Positions 18,233 through 27,079 of a stretch of 64,000 nucleotides of DNA are shown here, piece after piece. Position 1 is the stretch's first letter. Every line of letters starts with the position of its first letter. The notes under the pieces were generated by a model that was not told where the DNA came from, made no database searches, and saw only the letters and a list, made by a program, of their open reading frames with translations. The stretch is from Candidatus Jettenia caeni. GTDB lineage: Bacteria; Planctomycetota; Brocadiia; Brocadiales; Brocadiaceae. The position numbers were made by a program, and so were the translations under genes. The stretch covers positions 434,001-498,000 of the forward strand of contig BAFH01000004.1 in the NCBI GenBank assembly GCA_000296795.1. The letters are read 5' to 3'.

Positions 18233-18263
18233 ATAGTTTATAAAATCATGGCAAGAAAAGATA

Positions 18264-18293
18264 TGGTATGGTGTGGTGTGGTGTGGTGTGGTG
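18264..18293. repeat. TGGTG pentanucleotide tract
   Basis: One TGGTA followed by five tandem TGGTG units. It is intergenic, about 480 bp upstream of the kinase gene, and is followed by a cluster of GTCAC words. Such tracts can change length by slippage; here it could not shift a reading frame. Confidence 0.7.
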
Positions 18294-18773
18294 TGTCACG
18301 TCACATTTGTATGATGTCACAATTTTGTGCCATTTCACACCTGATATATAAACAATGAAATTAGTTTACTCTATATCTCGGTTAATTTTAAATTTAATTA
18401 TAGATAATAATCTTTTATAGATTTATCATTTTTTGTATATATTTTTATGGAATATTTTTTTATATTTTTTTTAATTCTCTTTTCTAATTTTTTATTTTAT
18501 TTCATAAATATTTATAATATAACAGCTTATACTTATTACACCTTAGCTACAACAGAGAAAACTGAATTCCTATATACTCTTTTATCAGAGGTACATGAAG
18601 ATACAATACCAAGGTAAAATTTAATTATTTTTTCAGTTCTTTATCTATATTGGCACATCTTTTTCTCCATCAAGTTCTTAGGATTTAATCTTTCTACCTT
18701 TACAATTGTTATTATCCATTTAGTTATTCAAATTTCCTATGTTCATTCGTTATCAATGAATTAAGACAATACC
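18294..18773. other. Very AT-rich gap ahead of kinase copy 2
   Basis: No gene is seen. The part from about 18360 to 18560 is dominated by T and A runs. It must hold the promoter of module copy 2, but no specific element can be defended. Confidence 0.4.
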
Positions 18774-20306
18774 ATGATTAGAAACAGTCTTTGGAAACGA
18801 ATGGTCTTCGGATATATCATCATTGCATTATTTATGTCTGCAATGAGTTTTTACTTATTTCTCCGTCTGAACCATATTAATAAGGTTGTTGACTCAATTG
18901 TGAATATCGATATTCCTTCCATTAAAAATGGAGAGAAATTAGTAGATAACCTTCTTGAACAGATTCGAAACGAGAAAAAATACCTTATTACTAAAGACCG
19001 GGCTTTTTTAAACCTCTTTGATAAGAAAAAAATAGATTTTTTTGACCGGCTTCAATCTTTGAAAAAATCTACACCTAATAACAAAGAAAAGAAGGTAGTG
19101 ATAAACCAAATAAAAGAATTTTATAATAAATATATCGCCATGGCTTCTAAAGAGTTCATATTGTTAGGTTACGATAAGATTATTCCACCTGATATCCATT
19201 ATGAAGACAAAAAGAAGAGAACCCTCGACCGGCTTACACAATCTATCAACAAGCTAATCCTTACACAGCGAGCCACCTTAATTCAAAAGATTGAATTATT
19301 TCAAAAGACTACCCATAAATCTACCAGAATATTCTTTGCCATTATCTCATTTGCTATCCTGTGTGGGGTAATTTTTTCTTATTTCTTCACTTATAGCATA
19401 TGCGCACCAATAAAAATTCTAAAAAATGCAACAGAACATATTGCCCATGGAGATTTAGATTATCGTGTTGTTGTTAAATCTCATGATGAAATTGGCACCC
19501 TGGGAACGGCGTTCAATCAAATGTGCAACAAATTAAAAGAAATTGATCAAATGAAATCAGAATTTATATCTAATATCTCACATAATTTGAAAACCCCTTT
19601 AACGGCGATACGAGAGGCTAATGAACTTATGCTCGACAAAATCGCCGGCCAAATTTCAAAACCTCAAATGAAACTCCTTAATATTATCAAGGAAAATACT
19701 CTTCGGCTTATTATGATGATTAATGATCTGCTGGATATTTCGCGATTTGAAGCAGGATTGATGAGATACAATTTTCAATATGCCAATATTCAGGATGTTA
19801 TCCATAAGAGCATTGAAGAAATACGCTTTTTAGCAGAAAGTAAAAACATTTACATTCAATGGAGAAACGGAGTATCTATTCCCGATATTCTGTTAGACCG
19901 TGACAAAATTTCCCAGGTACTCGACAATATCTTTAGCAATGCTATCAAATTCACTCCATCGGGGGGAATCATCATGGTAAAAGCGCATGAGATTGAAACC
20001 GTGAACATTTCCCGTGTTTTTAAAGAACAGAATCGACTGCAAAATGTACGTTCTTTCATCCAGGTCAGCATATCTGATACCGGGGTTGGAATACCGGTTG
20101 AATATCACAAAAAGATCTTCGATAAATTTCAACAGGTTGTTAACAAGGGAAAAGGAGGTATAAAAGGAACAGGGTTAGGACTCTTCATCGCAAAGCATGT
20201 TATCCTTGACCATGGAGGTGATATTTGGGTAGAAAATAACGAGGGAGATGGTTGTACTTTCCATTTTACACTTCCTTCCAGATATAACTATATTTTACAT
20301 TCTTAA
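18774..20306 (+). CDS. Membrane HAMP sensor histidine kinase, copy 2
   Basis: 510 residues, same architecture as the kinase at 10714: membrane segment, helical sensor region, second membrane segment (about 187-207), HAMP, HisKA with H270 in S-H-N-L-K-T-P-L, HATPase_c with D-T-G-V-G-I-P and G-T-G-L-G-L. The two proteins align along their whole length with one or two short gaps. The sensor region is less conserved than the kinase core but keeps blocks such as N-E-K-K-Y-L-I-T. First gene of module copy 2. Confidence 0.92.
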   Translation: MIRNSLWKRMVFGYIIIALFMSAMSFYLFLRLNHINKVVDSIVNIDIPSIKNGEKLVDNLLEQIRNEKKYLITKDRAFLNLFDKKKIDFFDRLQSLKKSTPNNKEKKVVINQIKEFYNKYIAMASKEFILLGYDKIIPPDIHYEDKKKRTLDRLTQSINKLILTQRATLIQKIELFQKTTHKSTRIFFAIISFAILCGVIFSYFFTYSICAPIKILKNATEHIAHGDLDYRVVVKSHDEIGTLGTAFNQMCNKLKEIDQMKSEFISNISHNLKTPLTAIREANELMLDKIAGQISKPQMKLLNIIKENTLRLIMMINDLLDISRFEAGLMRYNFQYANIQDVIHKSIEEIRFLAESKNIYIQWRNGVSIPDILLDRDKISQVLDNIFSNAIKFTPSGGIIMVKAHEIETVNISRVFKEQNRLQNVRSFIQVSISDTGVGIPVEYHKKIFDKFQQVVNKGKGGIKGTGLGLFIAKHVILDHGGDIWVENNEGDGCTFHFTLPSRYNYILHS

Positions 20307-20335
20307 CCATTTTTTCAATTTAACATGGGAAACCT

Positions 20336-21007
20336 ATGAGAGATAAAATAGTGAGTTTCTTAATCATAAAAAGAATTAACTTTTTTTTATTCTTCTTTCT
20401 TCCGTTACTTCTTTCACACATGAGTTGTATCAGTGTGAACCATAAAAAGGATTTAATGAAAAAGAATGAAGAAATTAAGGATATTGCAATGGAGCTTCAA
20501 CTTAAAGAAAAAACTATCGCCGACATCTTAGATCGCCTTTCCTGGAAAGACCAGGAAATTGGAAGGCTTACCGATGAACTTCGTAACTCGAAAACAATAA
20601 TTGCAAGCCTCAGCAAAGATATTGAAAGACTAAGGGAAACAGATCTTTTAGAGCACCTTTCCGTAAAAGATCAAGAGATTGGAAAGCTTTCTGATGATCT
20701 CCATACCGCCACAACGACAATTGAAAGTCTCAAAAATAACATTGAAAAGCTCCAAAAAATTGATCTTTTAGAGCGCCTTTCCGTAAAGGACCAGGAAATT
20801 GGAAAACTTACTGATGAACTTCATACGACACAATCGACTATTACAAACCTGAAAACCGATATCGGTAAACTTTGCGAAATCGATGTACAGATGGAAGAAA
20901 AAAAAGAAGAAGTCAGTGACAAAATTGAAGAGGGAATTTCAGCAGATCCGTTACGTGCAACTTCAAAAGCTTCTCTAGAGATAATAGAAAATAAAAAATT
21001 GGAATAA
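20336..21007 (+). CDS. Coiled-coil lipoprotein with 40-residue repeats, copy 2
   Basis: 223 residues. The signal peptide ends in a lipobox-like L-L-S-H-M-S-C (Cys about residue 31). Then follow three tandem 40-residue units with the core K-D-Q-E-I-G-(K/R)-L, and a C-terminal acidic tail. Paralog of 12280-12933 with the same number of units. It lies 30 bp after the kinase gene. It probably forms a long periplasmic helical rod anchored to a membrane. Confidence 0.8.
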   Translation: MRDKIVSFLIIKRINFFLFFFLPLLLSHMSCISVNHKKDLMKKNEEIKDIAMELQLKEKTIADILDRLSWKDQEIGRLTDELRNSKTIIASLSKDIERLRETDLLEHLSVKDQEIGKLSDDLHTATTTIESLKNNIEKLQKIDLLERLSVKDQEIGKLTDELHTTQSTITNLKTDIGKLCEIDVQMEEKKEEVSDKIEEGISADPLRATSKASLEIIENKKLE

Positions 21008-21027
21008 TTTATACAAGGTAATTTATT

Positions 21028-22404
21028 ATGGCAAACGAAAATATTTTAGTAATTGATGATGACCCCAGTATCCTGGAAGTTATCCAGATGCGATTGAGAT
21101 CGTTCGGTTATCGCATCACCATTGCCATGAATGGCAATGAAGCTAAAAGAGCTTTATCAACTATTTCATTCAACCTTGCCATTGTTGATTTACGATTGGC
21201 TGATGAAAATGGCATTGAGCTTATGGAAGAAATCCTGAGTTCTTATCAAAAGATTCCCGTTATTATCCTGACAGCACACGGAAGCATTGAAACCGCTGTT
21301 GAGGCCATGAGAAAAGGAGCGTACAGTTATCTTACCAAACCTTTTAATAATGAAGAACTGTCACTCCACATCAAGAATGCGCTCGAAAAGCAAAAGCTCA
21401 CGAAGGAGATTGAGCATCTTAAGAGTCAGCTTGGTGATCAGCAGAGTTTTCGACATATTATCGGTAATAATAAACGGATGCAGGAGATCTTTGAGCAGAT
21501 ATCAAAGATTGCAAAAACGAACTGTACCGTTTCTATTTACGGTGAGAGTGGCACGGGGAAAGAACTCATTGCCAAGGCTATCCACCACAATAGTAATCGT
21601 TCAAAAAATCCATTTATAGCTACGAACTGTGGCGCCATCCCGGAAAGCTTATTAGAGAATGAACTCTTTGGGCATATACGGGGGGCATACACAGACGCCC
21701 ACGAGTCAAAAGAAGGCCTCTTTACACAGGCAGACGGGGGTACCATCTTTCTCGATGAGATTAGTACCACATCGCCAGCTCTGCAAGTCAAACTTTTGAG
21801 AGTATTACAAGAAAGGGAAATTAAACCTGTTGGCAGCACAAAAAGTATCAAGGTCAATGTCCGTGTCATCGTAGCTTCAAATATAGATCTGCAAAAGGCA
21901 GTAAACAACGGAACATTCCGTGAGGACTTATTCTACAGAATCCATGTGGTTCCCATTTATATTCCCCCTTTACGGGAAAGGAAGGATGACATTGCATTAT
22001 TAGCCACATATTTTATGACAGGGTTTTGCAAAATACTGAAAAAGGATATCAAAGGATTTACCCCGGCAGCCATCCAAAGGATGCTTCTCTATGATTGGCC
22101 AGGCAATATACGGGAATTGCAAAACAAGGTCGAACATGCTGTTATCATGACTAATAAAACCATGATAACACCGGAAGATCTTTTTACCGATGTAAACTTA
22201 AAAAATACCTTCAACTCGTATAAAGATGCCAAAGAACGATTTGAGCGTGAATATGTAGAAAGCCTTCTGAAAATAAGCAAGGGAAACGTTACAAGCGCTT
22301 CAAAAATGGCAAAACGTTATCGGGCTGATATTTATAAATTGATTAAGAAATACAACATAAACACTGAAAACTACAAGAATAATCTTACAACGAGCCTCTA
22401 CTAA
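21028..22404 (+). CDS. NtrC-type response regulator with GAYTDA loop, copy 2
   Basis: 458 residues, paralog of 12952-14322: receiver with D54, AAA+ with Walker A at 172-179, contact loop G-A-Y-T-D-A at 219-224, Walker B F-L-D-E-I, C-terminal Fis-like domain (S-A-S-K-M-A-K-R). Both copies share the same loop change, so it predates the duplication and has been kept. It follows the lipoprotein by 20 bp. Confidence 0.9.
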   Translation: MANENILVIDDDPSILEVIQMRLRSFGYRITIAMNGNEAKRALSTISFNLAIVDLRLADENGIELMEEILSSYQKIPVIILTAHGSIETAVEAMRKGAYSYLTKPFNNEELSLHIKNALEKQKLTKEIEHLKSQLGDQQSFRHIIGNNKRMQEIFEQISKIAKTNCTVSIYGESGTGKELIAKAIHHNSNRSKNPFIATNCGAIPESLLENELFGHIRGAYTDAHESKEGLFTQADGGTIFLDEISTTSPALQVKLLRVLQEREIKPVGSTKSIKVNVRVIVASNIDLQKAVNNGTFREDLFYRIHVVPIYIPPLRERKDDIALLATYFMTGFCKILKKDIKGFTPAAIQRMLLYDWPGNIRELQNKVEHAVIMTNKTMITPEDLFTDVNLKNTFNSYKDAKERFEREYVESLLKISKGNVTSASKMAKRYRADIYKLIKKYNINTENYKNNLTTSLY

Positions 22405-22610
22405 AATTTATCCCTGAATTACAATTATCTGAATTGCATAAAAAAAAATCCTCAGCGTATATTGTGGGAATACAAAACACTAAAATATACCCTGAAAAGA
22501 TTGCATACTTGGAAGTAATTTATTCCAATTTAGATTATGTGAGATCAAAAAAATATGGTATTATTATGGTGGCTAATACAAATGTCTTCTCATGAGAAAA
22601 CAGGAGTTGA

Positions 22611-22746
22611 CATAGGGCAAGGCTTTAGCCTTGCTCTCCCCGTCTGACCATGTATGGGGGTAGCAAACCTGAAGGTTTGCCCTACGGAAATGAAATTCCT
22701 AACCAGGAAACGAGGATATACCATAATTCTCATAAAGGTATCTATA
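22611..22746 (+). repeat. Dispersed palindromic repeat, copy 1
   Basis: About 136 bp made of a perfect hairpin (GCAAGGCTTTAGCCTTGC), a second hairpin (GCAAACCTGAAGGTTTGC) and a conserved tail (CGAGGATATACCATAA ... TATCTATA). A second copy in the same orientation is at 28159-28272. It is non-coding, REP/MITE-like, and has no transposase. The rest of the gap 22405-22886 shows nothing I can identify. Confidence 0.75.
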
Positions 22747-22886
22747 GGCCTTCGTAATAAATCACAGAAGAAGATTTTGGCAAGAATATTGCTCTTTTAC
22801 AAAACAGATGTATACTTCTCTTTACGGTATATTTTGTACTTTCGAAAATTCGGATTTAATTTTACTCATCTGAAAAGGAGTGAAAA

Positions 22887-23063
22887 ATGTTAAAGAAATT
22901 CAGTTGCGGTCTTGTTATTACAGGCGCATTACTATTGAGTACCGGTATGGTAAATACCGTATTTGTTGGCTCCGCAATAGCCCAGGAACAGAGGTGTAAA
23001 AAGTGTGGACATTTGCCATCAAAGCCGGAAGGAGATTGTAAATGTCAATGTCACCGAAAATAA
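22887..23063 (+). CDS. Small exported Cys-rich protein C (58 aa)
   Basis: ATG at 22887 with GAAAAGGAG 6 bp upstream; TAA at 23061. The first 32 residues form a signal peptide very like those of proteins A and B (M-L-K-K start, G-A-L, N-T-V-F-V, ending A-x-A-type). The mature part is about 26 residues with C-K-K-C-G-H-L and C-K-C-Q-C-H: five cysteines plus two histidines, suited to bind a metal or Fe-S/haem. It is followed after 96 bp by another Cys-rich exported protein. Family unknown. Confidence 0.7.
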   Translation: MLKKFSCGLVITGALLLSTGMVNTVFVGSAIAQEQRCKKCGHLPSKPEGDCKCQCHRK

Positions 23064-23159
23064 TGGTATCTTTTTAAAGGGAAAATTATAAGAGAAGTAA
23101 CGCATCTGTTTTGAAGAGCATTTTTTACTATTTTCTCTCAATTGAAAGGAGAAATGACT

Positions 23160-23420
23160 ATGTTGAGAAAGATTGGTATTACCATAACAGTTACAGGCAT
23201 ACTGATACTCAGTGCGGGAACTGGTAATATTTTTGCAGCAAAACCTGATTGCCCGGACGACTACAAAGATAAGAGACAAGCCGCAGCCGCCAATACTAAT
23301 GCAACTACTGAAGCAAAACCAGCGTGCCCGGATGATTGTAAATGTGGGCCTGATGTAAATTGTAAAGATGCAAAGTGTGAAAAGGAAACCACAAATACGT
23401 GTATTTGTAAACCTGATTAA
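23160..23420 (+). CDS. Small exported Cys-rich protein D (86 aa)
   Basis: The start is the ATG at 23160, 7-8 bp after GAAAGGAG; two upstream in-frame ATGs are too close to or inside that site. Signal peptide 1-32 (M-L-R-K start, ending F-A-A). The mature part carries C-P-D-D twice, C-K-C-G and further Cys (nine in all), spaced in pairs by Ala/Thr/Asn-rich linkers. It has the same N-terminal style as proteins A-C. Metal binding or disulfides are possible; function unknown. Confidence 0.68.
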   Translation: MLRKIGITITVTGILILSAGTGNIFAAKPDCPDDYKDKRQAAAANTNATTEAKPACPDDCKCGPDVNCKDAKCEKETTNTCICKPD

Positions 23421-23624
23421 TTGAAAGATTTATTTTTACAGCTTTACTATGCACAATAAGGAACTATCGTAGTTATTCAAAATAGGGGTGACACACGGAA
23501 AACCTGTGTTGAGATGTCATCCCTTCGGGATTTGATGGTATGGTAATGTTTTATCTATAAAAGTTACGCACTATGCTCAAAGTATTCCGAAGGAATTTGA
23601 CTTATATTTCTCAATACAAATCTT

Positions 23625-24107
23625 TCAAATTGTTTTTATCTTATGTAAAATTATACGGTAATGTTCTCCATAACCATAGATCTCTATATTCCTCTCATTC
23701 TCAGAAATCGCCGTTAAGGTTATTTTCAGATACTGTTTCGGTAAACAACCAAATACTTTGTCTGCCCATTCTATAATAGAGACACCATTCCCGAAAATCA
23801 TCTCATCACTGCCTATGTCTATCATATCGTGAATTTCCTTCAATCTATACGCATCGAAATGATAAACCGGAATGCGTCCTTTATAGAAATGAACCAATGA
23901 GAATGTAGGGCTTTTTATTGCACGCTTGTCTTCAACACCTAATCCCCGTGCGATTCCCTTTACGAGGGTCGTCTTTCCCGCACCCAAATCTCCAATGAGG
24001 GCAATAACATCTCCCGGTACTAATAACCTTCCGAGTTTCTCTCCAAACCTTACTGTCTCGTCTACATTTATACTCTTAAACGTTATTTGTATTTCTTCCA
24101 CAACCAA
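23625..24107 (-). CDS. tsaE: tRNA t6A biosynthesis ATPase TsaE
   Basis: 160 residues. Walker A G-D-L-G-A-G-K-T-T near residue 38 and the S-P-T-F-S-L-V motif near 66 mark TsaE, the ATPase that works with TsaB, TsaC and TsaD to make N6-threonylcarbamoyladenosine in ANN-reading tRNAs. Start is TTG (24107) or GTG two codons later. It lies 14 bp behind thiL and is probably co-transcribed with it. Confidence 0.92.
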   Translation of the reverse strand: MVVEEIQITFKSINVDETVRFGEKLGRLLVPGDVIALIGDLGAGKTTLVKGIARGLGVEDKRAIKSPTFSLVHFYKGRIPVYHFDAYRLKEIHDMIDIGSDEMIFGNGVSIIEWADKVFGCLPKQYLKITLTAISENERNIEIYGYGEHYRIILHKIKTI

Positions 24108-24121
24108 CCATTATCTTTCAA

Positions 24122-25048
24122 TTATGATTTTAAATGCTCATAGCCTTGAGGCTTTATACGCTTGATATGGCCATTCGTATACTTCATCCGTATATCACGA
24201 CTATCAGTAATTTCTCCAATGCAGCTAAATATATTCTTTGAAAATAAATCTGATTCCATAATCTTCCTTGCCTGGCCTTTTGATGCTATTACCACTAATT
24301 CATAATCTTCACCGTCAGATAGTGCATGATAAAGGGGCGTATTCCCTGTTGTCTTTGATATCCTTACCGCCGCTTCAGAAATGGGAATTTGATCCTCATG
24401 GATAATAGCGCCTACATGGCTCTCTTCGAGGATATGATATAAGTCTGCTGTTAATCCATCGCTTATATCTATCATAGCATGGATCGTAAAGTTTTTATTT
24501 AACAGAAGCCCTTCTTTTAACCGTGGTTCGAAATGCATATGCTTGCCAAGGATTGATCCTCCCAATGAACCGGTTACGAGAATCAAATCACCGACCCTTG
24601 CGCCTGAACGTCTGACCGGTTTTAGCCCGTTATCTTTCCCGAGCAAAGTAATGTTAATACAGAGAGGACTGCGGCCGCTGATCGTATCACCACCTACGAT
24701 CTCAATATGATATGTATCTGCAATATCCCATATGCCTTTGTATAATTCCCTTGCAAATCTTTCAGAAGTATATTCAGGAAAACAGACAGAAATCACCGCA
24801 ACTGTCGCCTGGCATCCCATAGCCGCCACATCGCTGATATTACTTGCAATAGCCTTTCTGCCAACATCGCGGATAGTGCATTTCTTAAGATCAAAATGTG
24901 TACCCTCTACCATCATATCTGTCGTAATGAGGCATAATTTATCCGAAGAAACATCTATTACCGCACAGTCATCTCCAATACCTACAAGAACATCTCTCCG
25001 TCTCTTCTGCTGTTTCCGGATCCATTGTATAAATGAGAACTCACCCAT
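24122..25048 (-). CDS. thiL: Thiamine-monophosphate kinase
   Basis: ThiL, 308 residues, phosphorylates thiamine phosphate to thiamine diphosphate with ATP. Signatures: G-I-G-D-D-C-A-V near residue 22, D-V-A-A-M-G near 73, and G-G-D-T near 119 followed by the G-S-L-G-G block. Length is normal. No TPP riboswitch is seen in the upstream gap. Upstream member of the thiL-tsaE pair. Confidence 0.93.
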   Translation of the reverse strand: MGEFSFIQWIRKQQKRRRDVLVGIGDDCAVIDVSSDKLCLITTDMMVEGTHFDLKKCTIRDVGRKAIASNISDVAAMGCQATVAVISVCFPEYTSERFARELYKGIWDIADTYHIEIVGGDTISGRSPLCINITLLGKDNGLKPVRRSGARVGDLILVTGSLGGSILGKHMHFEPRLKEGLLLNKNFTIHAMIDISDGLTADLYHILEESHVGAIIHEDQIPISEAAVRISKTTGNTPLYHALSDGEDYELVVIASKGQARKIMESDLFSKNIFSCIGEITDSRDIRMKYTNGHIKRIKPQGYEHLKS

Positions 25049-25406
25049 AAAAGACCTTTATGTGTTAACTGAAAAATAAACCCTGTCTGGAATATACTGC
25101 TTAGCACTTACCATAATAACTCTAATAACCGATAATTTTCTTTTCGCATTCACGATAATCCCCGATTTTCTCATGATAACATTTTTGATTTATCCAACTC
25201 AACATTTTAAATTTATATCTCTCCATAATATTTTATTTTTCACACTCTATTTTAATTTGATTTACTACTTTTTTTGGTCAAAAAGAATCAGAATAACGCC
25301 CTTAAGAATTTGAATAAAAAAGTTTTTTAAATTGCAAAAATAGGAGATTTGGTAATAAACTATAGAAAACAGACCCATAAATTTTTTAAAGTTAGGAATA
25401 TAATAA
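25049..25406. other. Divergent intergenic region
   Basis: 358 AT-rich bases between thiL (-) and the MetE-like gene (+). No RNA element, terminator or convincing promoter could be identified. Confidence 0.4.
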
Positions 25407-26450
25407 ATGCCAAATACTTTCAAGGGTAATTTTGCAGCCACTGCGATTGGCAGCCTCCCCCATACAGATACTGAAACAGCTTGTAAACTTATGCTCAGGT
25501 CACTGCCGGAGATTCCCTGTTGGCCTCAATTACCAAGGCATAGCAAAAAAGAGGATATGTGTATTCAGTATACGGAAGGGCTACCCTGCGCTGTGATACA
25601 TGAAGATGAAAAGACGGTAAGTATTGACCTTTCTCTGGATACTTCAAGTGCGTTAGAGCATTTTTATGAAGCATTTCTAAAAAATGATCCTGATGTATTC
25701 CTGATAAGCCCCGATTATGCAGTAGGATTTTACACAATGATTGACCAGCTCAATAAATCTCCCCAAGCATCTCCCCGTGCAGTAAAAGGACAGGTTGCCG
25801 GCCCAATTACCCTGGCAGGATCTTTAAAATTATCGACTGGCATTACCGCTCTGTATGATGAGCAATTTTTCGATGTAATTATTAAATTAATATCAATGAA
25901 GGCCTACTGGCAATTTACGAAATTATCCCAATATGGCCTTCCGGTTATTATCTTCATAGACGAGCCTTATCTTACCAGTTTTGGTTCGGCATTTATGAAT
26001 ATAAGCCGGGAAAGGGCAATTCATGCCCTCAACGAAGCTTATGAAGTCGTTCAAACACAGGGAGGATTAACAGGAACCCATTGTTGTGGTAATACGGATT
26101 GGGCCATGCTTATGGACTCGAAAGTAGATATCGTCAGTTTTGACGCTTATGAGTTTATGGACAAGTACCTGATGTTTTGGCGTGAAATTAAGACATTCCT
26201 TGACAGAGGAGGTTACCTGGCATGGGGCATTGTACCAACTTCTTCAAAAATCAATAGCATATCTTTACATGATCTGGTAAAAAAACTGAAGGAAGGTATC
26301 CAATTTCTTGTTGAGAAAGGAATACCCAGAACATTGATCCAGGAAAGATCTATTATCACACCCAGTTGTGGAACAGGAACACTGACAATTGATGAGGCAG
26401 AAAAAGTAATGACATTAACATATGACTTGTCCATGACAATGAAAGATTAG
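25407..26450 (+). CDS. MetE-like (B12-independent methionine synthase fold) protein
   Basis: 347 residues of the UROD/MetE-like TIM-barrel superfamily, matching only the C-terminal catalytic half of MetE. Zinc-site residues are recognisable: G-T-H-C-C-G-N near residue 231 and S-C-G-T-G near 323. Short MetE-like proteins of this kind occur in archaea and bacteria and may use a methylcorrinoid or another methyl donor instead of methyl-tetrahydrofolate. The start I-G-S-L-P-H-T at residues 15-21 is typical. Function in methionine synthesis is likely but the donor is unknown. Confidence 0.75.
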   Translation: MPNTFKGNFAATAIGSLPHTDTETACKLMLRSLPEIPCWPQLPRHSKKEDMCIQYTEGLPCAVIHEDEKTVSIDLSLDTSSALEHFYEAFLKNDPDVFLISPDYAVGFYTMIDQLNKSPQASPRAVKGQVAGPITLAGSLKLSTGITALYDEQFFDVIIKLISMKAYWQFTKLSQYGLPVIIFIDEPYLTSFGSAFMNISRERAIHALNEAYEVVQTQGGLTGTHCCGNTDWAMLMDSKVDIVSFDAYEFMDKYLMFWREIKTFLDRGGYLAWGIVPTSSKINSISLHDLVKKLKEGIQFLVEKGIPRTLIQERSIITPSCGTGTLTIDEAEKVMTLTYDLSMTMKD

Positions 26451-26529
26451 TCTCTTAACGAAATTTATGAATTCCGGCGTAAGACTGAAAGAATCTAAAA
26501 TCGTAAATCCGAAATTTTTAACTGAAATT

Positions 26530-27015
26530 CTACACAAATCTATGCATAATATAAATATCAACAAGACCCAGCTTCTGATGATTAAATGCCTTCGGTATAG
26601 TACCTGCAATCTTAAATCCAAGTTTTAACCACAACTGTACTGCAACAATATTTGTGCTAACAACAAAATTAAATTGTAGTGCAGAAAAGCCCGATTTTTT
26701 CGCTTGTTTTATGGAATGACTCCCCATAGCCCTGCCAATACCATGTCTACGGGCTTCAGGATGTACCATATAAGCTGCATTTGCAACATGAGCGCCAAGT
26801 CCAGGTTGATTTTTCCTCAGGATGTATGTTCCCAGAATCTTATCCTGTAATTCTGCAACATATGTATGGACAGGAGGCGACATCCATAAGATTCTGCAAT
26901 CTTCTTTCCTTGATTTTGGATCAAAGGCAAAGGTATCTCCCCTTTTCACCACTTGATGGAAAATATCCCATATATCTTCAAAATCCGCTTCTTTTGCTTT
27001 CCGAATCTTAATCAT
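26530..27015 (-). CDS. GNAT-family N-acetyltransferase
   Basis: About 161 residues if started at the ATG at 27015 (M-I-K-I-R-K-A). Longer in-frame starts exist upstream to 27063, and none has a clear ribosome site. The acetyl-CoA loop appears as R-R-H-G-I-G-R-A in the middle, preceded by a beta strand with A-Y-M-V-H-P. The closest general type is the phosphinothricin/L-amino-acid acetyltransferase group. The substrate is unknown. Confidence 0.8.
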   Translation of the reverse strand: MIKIRKAKEADFEDIWDIFHQVVKRGDTFAFDPKSRKEDCRILWMSPPVHTYVAELQDKILGTYILRKNQPGLGAHVANAAYMVHPEARRHGIGRAMGSHSIKQAKKSGFSALQFNFVVSTNIVAVQLWLKLGFKIAGTIPKAFNHQKLGLVDIYIMHRFV

Positions 27016-27079
27016 ATTTTGATCAGATAAACCCCGTACCATACAACTCGTAACTAGCAACACGCTATACTTGTTATAG

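Noticed and set aside
23476-23535. Small hairpin ATCCCTTCGGGAT as terminator of the Cys-rich genes
   Set aside because: Stem is only five to six pairs with no U run; too weak to call.
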